This document shows positions 15,334-22,856 of a DNA stretch of 22,856 nt, piece after piece. Every line of letters begins with the position of its first letter. The stretch's first letter is position 1. The position numbers were made by a program, and so were the translations under genes. The DNA is from Phyllobacteriaceae bacterium. Its GTDB lineage: Bacteria > Pseudomonadota > Alphaproteobacteria > Rhizobiales > Rhizobiaceae. The DNA is taken from positions 1 to 22,856 of the forward strand of contig JAHEGF010000018.1 in the NCBI GenBank assembly GCA_024645155.1. Reading direction: 5' to 3'. The notes beneath the pieces are model-generated. The model saw only the letters and a list, made by a program, of their open reading frames with translations, was not told the origin of the DNA and ran no database searches.

Positions 15334-16625
15334 TGGGTATCGATGTCGTGACATTTGGTTGCCGGCTGAACGCCTATGAATCAGAGGTGATCCGCGACCA
15401 GGCAGAAAAAGCCGGACTCGATGGCATTGCCGATGGCGCGGTTGTGGTCAACACCTGCGCTGTCACGGCAGAAGCGGTGCGTCAGGCGTGCCAGGCCATT
15501 CGCCGGGTGCGACGCCAACAGCCGCAGGCGCGCATTATCGTCACCGGGTGCGCGGCGCAGACCGCGGCTGAAAAATTCAGCGCTATGGAAGAAGTCGACC
15601 TTGTCCTCGGCAACGAGGAAAAACTGCATGCTCACAACTATCGAGCGCTGCCCGATTTTGGGGTCAACGATGCGGAAAAGATGCGTGTCAACGACATCAT
15701 GAGTGTGCGTGAAACGGCGCCGCAGATGGTCCAGGCCCTCGATGGGCGGACCCGCGCATTCGTACAGGTGCAAAATGGCTGCGACCACCGCTGCACGTTC
15801 TGCATCATTCCCTTTGGCCGCGGCAATTCACGATCGGTTCCGATGGGTGCGGTTACCCGACAGGTCCGCACACTGGTTGAAAACGGCTATGCTGAAGTGG
15901 TCCTGACCGGAGTAGACATCACCAGTTACGGTGGAGACCTGCCTGGCACACCAAGTCTCGGCAGGCTCGTCAAAACGATCCTGGCGCAGGTGCCCGAATT
16001 GCCGCGCCTGCGCCTGTCTTCGATCGATTCGATCGAGACTGACCATCACCTTTTAGACGTCATCGCCACCGAGGACCGGCTGATGCCGCATCTGCACCTG
16101 TCATTACAGTCCGGCGACGACATGATCCTGAAACGGATGAAACGCCGCCATCTGCGCGGCGATTCGATCCGGTTCTGCAATCAGGTTCGCAGCCTTCGAC
16201 CCAGCATGGTGTTTGGTGCAGACCTTATCGCCGGTTTCCCGACAGAAACGGAAACGATGTTCGAGAATTCGATGCGGCTGGTCGATGATTGCGGCCTTGC
16301 CCATCTCCACGTGTTTCCGTTTTCTGCAAGAGAAGGAACGCCGGCAGCGCGGATGCCGCAGCTCGACGGCCAAACGGTCAGGGCAAGGGCGGCGCGGTTG
16401 CGGTGCAAGGGCGGCGCGGCATTCCGCCGCCATCTCGATACCCTGACTGGAACTGAACAGACTGTCCTGGTTGAAAAAGAAGGATTTGGGCGGTCCGAGG
16501 ATTTTACGCCGGTTACAGTGCGCGGCGCCGAACCGGGGACGGTTGTTGCGATGACGATCACCGGCCATGACGGGCAAAAGCTGAGCGGCAACCCTGTCCG
16601 TCAGCCCGTCCTTGAAGAGATCTGA
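15333..16625 (+). CDS. mtaB: tRNA t6A37 methylthiotransferase MtaB
   Basis: Radical-SAM enzyme that turns N6-threonylcarbamoyladenosine-37 of ANN-decoding tRNAs into the 2-methylthio form. 430 residues, normal. The N-terminal methylthiotransferase domain has cysteines at TFGCRLN (Cys10), NTCAVT and VTGCAAQ for one Fe-S cluster. The radical-SAM motif CDHRCTFC (Cys150, Cys154, Cys157) binds the second; RGNSRS follows it. The C-terminal part looks like a TRAM domain. The absence of MiaB-like features and the TFGCRLNxYES start favour MtaB over MiaB or RimO. The ATG at 15333 overlaps the dapF stop; an out-of-phase extension 23 codons upstream lies inside dapF and is unlikely. ftsY starts five bases after the stop. 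Confidence 0.95.
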   Translation: MGIDVVTFGCRLNAYESEVIRDQAEKAGLDGIADGAVVVNTCAVTAEAVRQACQAIRRVRRQQPQARIIVTGCAAQTAAEKFSAMEEVDLVLGNEEKLHAHNYRALPDFGVNDAEKMRVNDIMSVRETAPQMVQALDGRTRAFVQVQNGCDHRCTFCIIPFGRGNSRSVPMGAVTRQVRTLVENGYAEVVLTGVDITSYGGDLPGTPSLGRLVKTILAQVPELPRLRLSSIDSIETDHHLLDVIATEDRLMPHLHLSLQSGDDMILKRMKRRHLRGDSIRFCNQVRSLRPSMVFGADLIAGFPTETETMFENSMRLVDDCGLAHLHVFPFSAREGTPAARMPQLDGQTVRARAARLRCKGGAAFRRHLDTLTGTEQTVLVEKEGFGRSEDFTPVTVRGAEPGTVVAMTITGHDGQKLSGNPVRQPVLEEI

Positions 16626-16630
16626 ACCGG

Positions 16631-18321
<1,691 letters not shown>

Positions 18322-18325
<4 letters not shown>

Positions 18326-18972
18326 ATTCACCTGTCTTCGAACGGGACCCAGGCGATCCCGAGCGCAAGGAAATCAATCCGCTTTTGAAACTGGCGCTCG
18401 AACTCGGTCCACTGATGGTGTTTTTCTTCGCCAACGCGAAAGGAGCCTGGCTGGCCGAACGATTTCCGGCGCTGGGTGACCTCGGCGGACCGCTTTTCAT
18501 TGCCACGGCGCTGTTCATGGGGGCGACCGCGGTCGCGCTTTCGGTGTCGTGGGTGCTGACCCGGACCCTGCCGGTCATGCCGCTGGTTTCCGGGATTGTC
18601 GTACTGTTTTTTGGTGCGCTGACATTGTGGCTGCATGACGAGACCTTCATCAAGATGAAGCCGACCATCGTAAATACCCTGTTTGGCGCCGTGCTTTTGG
18701 GCGGTCTCGCATTCGGCAAGCCGCTACTCGGCTATGTATTCGATTCGGCATTCAAACTCGATGCCGAGGGATGGCGCAAGCTGACCTGGCGCTGGGGCCT
18801 GTTCTTTCTGTTTCTGGCGGTCGTCAACGAGATTGTCTGGCGCTCCTTTTCGACCGACGCCTGGGTGACCTTCAAGGTGTGGGGCATCATGCCGATTACC
18901 TTCCTGTTCACACTCTCCCAGATGCCGCTGATCATGCGCCATTCGCTGGACGACGAAAAAGCCAAGTCCTGA
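18322..18972 (+). CDS. ispZ: Septation protein A / inner membrane protein YciB (IspZ)
   Basis: Polytopic inner-membrane protein of the YciB/IspZ family, linked to cell envelope integrity and septation; its biochemical activity is not settled. 216 residues with about six hydrophobic segments. Family signatures are LLKLALELGPLMVFFFAN near the start, LFIATALFMGATAVAL, HDETFIKMKPTIVN in the middle, FGKPLLGYVF, LTWRWGLFFLFLAVVNEIVWR and VWGIMPITFLFTLSQMPLI near the end. The ATG at 18322 overlaps the ftsY stop by four bases, suggesting translational coupling. The gene converges with the DUF2332 gene, whose stop is 10 bases away, with no clear terminator between them. Confidence 0.94.
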
Positions 18973-18982
18973 CCGGATCTTC

Positions 18983-20020
18983 TCAGAGCCACTCGATCCA
19001 GCGGGCATGAAAATCCGCGCGCGCCAGCAACCGTGTTTCACCACCCGGCCATAGCGTCAGGTGCAAGCCGGCATCGGGTTCGACGCCGCCAAGACCCTCC
19101 ATGCGCAACCAGGCGAGCGGGTTGTCCGGCGTTGCCTGACGGCCCGCCTGTTCCATTGCCGATGTGATCGCGGATTTGGTGGTTTCGTGAAGGTATTGCC
19201 AGACCACGGAATGAAACAGCACAAAGACCTCACCCGATTTTCTGGCGGAAAGGCGTTCGACGATGAAATCGCGGGCATCCTGTGTGACCAGCGAACAGGC
19301 ACCGCCCTGCGCGACCGCAATGGCAGCGTCCAGTCGCGCCAGGCGTTCAGGCTGGTCCGGCCAGATATAAGAGCGCAGGCGCAGCAGGTCTTCGGGGTTA
19401 CTGAGGCGGATCGGCGCAATGTCGGCGCCGGTGCGGCGGGCGATGGTCAGTTTGCCAGTCAGGTCCGGTAGCTTGCCGCCAATGACCGGTGCAAGGACCG
19501 TGGGAAAATCGTTGGTTCCCCACCGCTGCTCTCCGTATTTGTAACGGTAGCAGTCGGGGAACAGGTTCAATCCGGCACTCGATCCGATTTCGTTCAATGC
19601 GAGCGGTAGCATGGTATCCCGTGCTATCTGCAAGAAACCCGGCAAGAGTGCCGCAGATCGCGCGATCTCGTTGGTCTGGGGCGCGCTTTTGAGATAGGCG
19701 CAGATCCAGTCATCACGGCGTCTGATTGCGGCTTCAAGCTCTATTGCGAGCTTACCATCGTTGGCGGATGCGGGCGGATAGACGGCAGCAAGCCTGTCAT
19801 CGTCCCCGCACAGCACGAGCGCATGCAGCGCGCCGCACAGTCTGAGAGCCAAGGCATCGGCGCGCGGATCGCCGGGCCAGGCGAGTATGCGGCCACCGGT
19901 CCGTGTCGAAGAATCGAGCAATTGCAGCGCGGTCCGGCAGACGCGGGCGGTAAAAGGCGAACCCATGGCATCGCAGGCCTGTGCCTGTTGCTCGAAATGA
20001 CCGGCAATCACAGCGTTCAC
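18983..20020 (-). CDS. DUF2332 family protein
   Basis: 345-residue protein matching DUF2332 as I know it: an N-terminal helical segment (FEQQAQACDAMGSPFTARV), ILAWPGDP, LCGALHALVL, LAAVYPP, the glycine patch NEIGSSAGLNLFPD (residues 143-156), RSYIWPDQPERLARLDAAI, and a C-terminal LFHSVVWQYL...WLRMEG...LTLWPGG. The EIGSSAG patch resembles motif I of class I SAM methyltransferases, but the family has no assigned function that I can name. The start is a GTG at 20020 that overlaps the ccmG stop (GTGA); the long in-frame extension upstream lies within ccmG and is not credible. It is the last gene of the ccm operon. Confidence 0.85.
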   Translation of the reverse strand: MNAVIAGHFEQQAQACDAMGSPFTARVCRTALQLLDSSTRTGGRILAWPGDPRADALALRLCGALHALVLCGDDDRLAAVYPPASANDGKLAIELEAAIRRRDDWICAYLKSAPQTNEIARSAALLPGFLQIARDTMLPLALNEIGSSAGLNLFPDCYRYKYGEQRWGTNDFPTVLAPVIGGKLPDLTGKLTIARRTGADIAPIRLSNPEDLLRLRSYIWPDQPERLARLDAAIAVAQGGACSLVTQDARDFIVERLSARKSGEVFVLFHSVVWQYLHETTKSAITSAMEQAGRQATPDNPLAWLRMEGLGGVEPDAGLHLTLWPGGETRLLARADFHARWIEWL

Positions 20021-20595
20021 TTCAACTGGGCCAGCGCTTTTTCGATTTCCGGCATCAGCTTTTTTTCCAGCGCTTCGGGAGAGAGCGGACCGACGTGCTT
20101 GAAAAGGATGGTACTGGCGCGTCCAATGACGAAGGTCTCCGGTACCCCGTAAACACCCCAGTCGATGGCCGCCCGGCCGTTTGCATCGACGCCGATCACA
20201 TCGTACGAGTTGCCCAGTTCGCTCAGGAAGGCAGTGGCGTTTTCGGCCTTGTCCTTGTAGTTCAGCCCGGCAAGCGTGAAACGGTCGTCCTGGCCAAGCT
20301 GCAATATGACAGGATGCTCCTGGCGGCAGGGACCGCACCATGACGCCCAGACATTCAGCACGGTTACCCGGCCGTTGAATTCGCTGCTGTCGATGCCTGG
20401 CAATCCGGTGCTTTCAAGAGGCGGAAGCTGCGTTTCGGGCGCATGTTTTCCGATCAGCGCCGACGGTACGACGGAGGTATCACGACCAGAAACAAGCTGC
20501 AGGGAAAAAATCACCACCAGTAGCAGGAACGTCGCCAGCGGCAGGAATACGATCCAGCGCTTCTGCGATACCGGGGGCTGATCGGGGGTGCTCAT
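20017..20595 (-). CDS. ccmG: Thiol:disulfide interchange protein CcmG/DsbE
   Basis: Membrane-anchored periplasmic thioredoxin that keeps apocytochrome c or CcmH cysteines reduced for haem ligation. 192 residues, normal. One N-terminal transmembrane helix (about 14-35), then a thioredoxin fold with active site WASWCGPC (Cys87, Cys90) and the cis-proline region GVYGVPETFVI. The ATG at 20595 overlaps the ccmD stop (ATGA). The stop codon overlaps the following DUF2332 start. CcmG in rhizobia is also called CycY. Confidence 0.96.
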   Translation of the reverse strand: MSTPDQPPVSQKRWIVFLPLATFLLLVVIFSLQLVSGRDTSVVPSALIGKHAPETQLPPLESTGLPGIDSSEFNGRVTVLNVWASWCGPCRQEHPVILQLGQDDRFTLAGLNYKDKAENATAFLSELGNSYDVIGVDANGRAAIDWGVYGVPETFVIGRASTILFKHVGPLSPEALEKKLMPEIEKALAQLK

Positions 20596-20765
20596 GACGG
20601 TTTTGCGTCCTTGCCTGCGGACCGCCGGCGGATACCCTTGTCCTCGAGAGCAGCCAGTTCGCGCCGCTTTGCCCGCCAATCGAGCACGATGAAGCCCACC
20701 AATCCGGCGAGTACGACGACCGATACCAGGTAGGCGCCTGTCACAAAGGCCGTATGGGACGTCAC
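20592..20765 (-). CDS. ccmD: Haem exporter accessory protein CcmD
   Basis: Small membrane protein of 57 residues that helps release holo-CcmE from the CcmABC complex. One transmembrane helix (about 6-27, TAFVTGAYLVSVVVLAGLVGFIVLDW) is followed by a basic tail with RAKRRELAALEDKGIRRRS, the CcmD pattern. The start is a GTG at 20765 overlapping the ccmC stop (GTGA); the stop overlaps ccmG by four bases. Longer in-frame versions run into ccmC and are rejected. Length, topology and position between ccmC and ccmG make the call firm. Confidence 0.92.
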   Translation of the reverse strand: MTSHTAFVTGAYLVSVVVLAGLVGFIVLDWRAKRRELAALEDKGIRRRSAGKDAKPS

Positions 20766-21529
20766 CGGCGCGCCTCCTTGTCTGCAGAATGGGCTGCAAT
20801 CCGGCGCATGGTACTGATGCGGCGGCGCAGGATTTCGTTTCGCATGGCCATCAGGTGAAGGGTGAAAAACAACACCGTAAAACCGAGCGCCATGACCAGC
20901 AGCGGCCAGAGCAGGGACGGGTGGATCGAAGGACCGCCAGCGCGCATCACCGATGCGGGCTGATGCAGCGTATTCCACCAGTCGACCGAAAACTTGATGA
21001 TCGGGATATTGATGAAACCGATCAAGGTGATGACCGCTGCAGCGCGCCCTGCCTTTACCGGATCATCAAATGCGCGATGCAGCGCGATCAGCCCGAGATA
21101 CATCAACAGCAGGACAAAAACCGATGTCAGCCGGGCGTCCCAGACCCACCATGTGCCCCACATCGGTTTGCCCCATAGAGAGCCGGTGAAAAGTGCCAGA
21201 AAGGTAAAGACTGCACCGATCGGAATGGCCGCCTTGGCGGCTACATCGGCGAGCGGATGCTTCCACACCAGCGTACCCAGCGCGGCAACCGCCATGATCG
21301 AATAGGTCATCATGGCAAGCCAGGCAAAGGGAACGTGGATGAACATGATCCGGACCGTGATGCCTTGCTGGTAGTCCTCCGGTGCGGTGAACGACAGGTG
21401 CAGCCCTGCCATCAACAGCAATACGGTACTGCCGGCGAGCCAGGGTATCAACCGGCCGGCCAACGCCAGGAACCGCGTCGGGTTGGCAAGGTCGGTCAGG
21501 CGCGAGGTCTGGATCTGGGTGGCGGACAT
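20762..21529 (-). CDS. ccmC: Haem transporter subunit CcmC
   Basis: Inner-membrane protein that presents haem to CcmE in cytochrome c maturation. 255 residues with six predicted transmembrane helices. The tryptophan-rich haem-handling motif WGTWWVWDARLTS lies at 124-136, and conserved histidines occur at IHVP (His65) and in NTLHQPAS. The ATG at 21529 gives the family N-terminus; a GGAGAG lies 14 bases upstream, further than ideal. The ccmB stop is 45 bases upstream, and the gene overlaps ccmD at its end. Confidence 0.96.
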   Translation of the reverse strand: MSATQIQTSRLTDLANPTRFLALAGRLIPWLAGSTVLLLMAGLHLSFTAPEDYQQGITVRIMFIHVPFAWLAMMTYSIMAVAALGTLVWKHPLADVAAKAAIPIGAVFTFLALFTGSLWGKPMWGTWWVWDARLTSVFVLLLMYLGLIALHRAFDDPVKAGRAAAVITLIGFINIPIIKFSVDWWNTLHQPASVMRAGGPSIHPSLLWPLLVMALGFTVLFFTLHLMAMRNEILRRRISTMRRIAAHSADKEARR

Positions 21530-21574
21530 GACAGCTACATAGCTCTCCGGATGGTGCTGTGCAATTGATCAGAA

Positions 21575-22240
21575 TCAATCTGACAGTGCGCGCAGTGCGG
21601 TGGCCGCGGCAAATGGCCCGATAACCGCAAAAAACATCGACAGTGCGGCAACGACAAGAAATGGCGCCAAAAAGGGTGCAGTCGCATCGACGGCGCCGTT
21701 AACCGCCGAAACTCCGAAAATCAGAACCGGAATTGTCAGCGGCAGGACGAGAATCGACACCAGAAGCCCGCCGCGCGGAAGCGCCACGGCAACCGCTGCT
21801 CCGGTCGCGCCGATGAAGGTGATGGCCGGCGTACCGGCGACAAGCGTCAATGCCGTTGCACCGATGGCCAGCGGGTCCATGTTCAAGAGCAGGCCGAAGA
21901 CGGGCACCGCGATGATCAGCGGAAGGGTTGAGATCGTCCAGTGTGCCAGGCATTTGACGAGTACGGTCAGTGGCAGCCAGTGGTGGCCGTCGGCGATCAC
22001 GATCAGGTCGAGCGACCCGGTTTCGCGGTCGGCCTGAAACAGCCTTTCCAGTCCGAGCAGGCTCGCCAGTAGTGCGCCGATCCAAAGCATGGCCGGTCCT
22101 ATCCGGGCCAGCAGGGCAAGATCCGGCCCGACGCCGAACGGGATGACGGCGACGATGGTCAAAAAGAACAAAACGCCGACAAAGGCGCCACCTCCGGCGC
22201 GCACGCCAAGCCGGATGTCACGGAGATAGAGCGCCCACAT
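21575..22240 (-). CDS. ccmB: Haem exporter membrane subunit CcmB
   Basis: Permease subunit of the CcmAB ABC transporter required for release of holo-CcmE. 221 residues with six hydrophobic segments. Family motifs are LYLRDIRLGVRAGGG at the start, LLGLERLFQADRETGSLD (about 62-79), KCLAHWTISTLPL, and a C-terminal PLTIPVLIFG block. The ATG at 22240 shares one base with the ccmA stop (TGATG). A short inverted repeat ATTGAT/ATCAAT (21564-21579) spans its stop codon; it has a 4-base loop and no T-run. Confidence 0.95.
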   Translation of the reverse strand: MWALYLRDIRLGVRAGGGAFVGVLFFLTIVAVIPFGVGPDLALLARIGPAMLWIGALLASLLGLERLFQADRETGSLDLIVIADGHHWLPLTVLVKCLAHWTISTLPLIIAVPVFGLLLNMDPLAIGATALTLVAGTPAITFIGATGAAVAVALPRGGLLVSILVLPLTIPVLIFGVSAVNGAVDATAPFLAPFLVVAALSMFFAVIGPFAAATALRALSD

Positions 22241-22848
22241 CAGGACGCGTGCTCAAGTACAAGGGTGGCGGCGTTGTCGAGCCCGAGAGGCGTGTGCGTC
22301 GCCGCGATGATGATACCGCCGTCTTCAAGGTGGACGGCCATGAGTTCGGCAAATTGCGCTTCGGAGGCCTCGTCCAGTCCGGCCGTCGGTTCATTGAGCA
22401 ACCACACCGGTCGCCAGGAGACAAGCAGCCTGGCAATGGAAATGCGCCTTTTTTGCCCCGTGGACAAATAGCCGTAGGGCAGGTCGCTGGTCTGTTCGAG
22501 ACCGACCAGCCCCAGCGCATCGCCGATTTCCATATGCTCTTCGCCATGGAAATTTTTCCAGAATTCAAGGTTCTCGGCGACCGTCAGGGCGGTTTTCATG
22601 GCATTGTCCGATGACAGGAAATGGCTGGCGCTTGCCATGTCCGGCCATGCTTCGCCACCGCCGGTCAGGCGTATGGTTCCCGCCGACGGTTCGAGAAGGC
22701 CGGCGCATATTCTAAGCAGGGTCGACTTGCCGGTGCCGTTCGGTCCGGTGATGACCAGGGCCTCGCCATGGCCGAGATCGAAGCCGACGCCGTTAAAAAC
22801 CGGCTGTCCGCCACGTGAGCCTTCGAGATTTTCCGCAACTACGCGCAT
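22240..22848 (-). CDS. ccmA: Cytochrome c maturation ABC ATPase CcmA
   Basis: ATP-binding subunit of the CcmAB(C) complex. 202 residues, full length for CcmA. Walker A is GPNGTGKST (35-43), the region SSDNAMKTALTV matches the CcmA NAMK-LTV signature, the ABC signature is LSTGQKRR (128-135), and an H-loop THTPLG is present. Oddly, Walker B reads WLLNEPTAGLD: residue 152, normally Asp, is Asn (codon AAT at 22395-22393), although the following catalytic Glu153 is intact. The ATG at 22848 lies eight bases from the window end, so its upstream region cannot be judged. First visible gene of the ccmABCDG-DUF2332 run. Confidence 0.95.
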   Translation of the reverse strand: MRVVAENLEGSRGGQPVFNGVGFDLGHGEALVITGPNGTGKSTLLRICAGLLEPSAGTIRLTGGGEAWPDMASASHFLSSDNAMKTALTVAENLEFWKNFHGEEHMEIGDALGLVGLEQTSDLPYGYLSTGQKRRISIARLLVSWRPVWLLNEPTAGLDEASEAQFAELMAVHLEDGGIIIAATHTPLGLDNAATLVLEHAS

Positions 22849-22856
22849 CGGTATAT

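Noticed and set aside
20021..20341. 107-residue extension of the DUF2332 protein
   Set aside because: It lies wholly within ccmG in another frame, is Arg/Cys-rich and unlike the family; the GTGA overlap start gives the normal length.

Overview
The window looks like a chromosomal housekeeping segment of an alphaproteobacterium, most likely of the order Hyphomicrobiales (rhizobia/Brucella relatives). The reasons are the gene order mdh-sucC-sucD-sucA-sucB-lpdA, the AFG1-type ATPase ZapE next to mdh, an Omp19-type (AprI/Inh domain) lipoprotein, the dapF-mtaB-ftsY-ispZ group, and a ccmABCDG operon. Composition is moderately GC-rich throughout. I see no mobile element, rRNA, tRNA or CRISPR array. 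No gene-free stretch exceeds 300 bases; the longest is the 261 bases before mdh (10340-10600), followed by about 206 bases between omp19 and the metallo-hydrolase gene and 163 bases after the latter.

Minus strand, 1-10339: a TCA-cycle operon read right to left. It runs mdh, sucC, a 71-residue membrane-protein gene, sucD, sucA, sucB, a secreted four-cysteine protein of unknown function, a short-chain dehydrogenase, and lpdA (cut by the window edge). Together these encode malate dehydrogenase, both succinyl-CoA synthetase subunits, and the E1, E2 and E3 parts of the 2-oxoglutarate dehydrogenase complex. The three extra genes are tightly packed, with short gaps or overlapping start and stop codons, so they are probably co-expressed. 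A candidate sigma-70-like promoter lies upstream of mdh.

Minus strand, 10601-12348: zapE and the lipoprotein gene omp19, separated by 44 bases. Plus strand, 12555-18972: a Tat-signal metallo-beta-lactamase-fold hydrolase, a secreted protein of unknown function, dapF, mtaB, ftsY and ispZ. In this group dapF/mtaB and ftsY/ispZ overlap by one and four bases. FtsY has a long Ala/Glu/Lys-rich N-terminal region containing a Pro-Glu hexanucleotide repeat.

Minus strand, 18983-22848: ccmA, ccmB, ccmC, ccmD, ccmG and a DUF2332 gene. This is a cytochrome c maturation operon (haem export, haem handling and thioredoxin-like reduction of apocytochrome) in which most junctions overlap by one to four bases. 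It converges on ispZ with only 10 bases between stop codons.

Most of the window is conserved core metabolism. The points most worth a second look are the small membrane protein between sucC and sucD, the secreted protein plus dehydrogenase inserted before lpdA, the hairpin-rich sucD-sucA spacer, an inverted repeat between omp19 and the metallo-hydrolase gene, the Walker B Asp-to-Asn change in CcmA, and DUF2332 coupled to ccmG.
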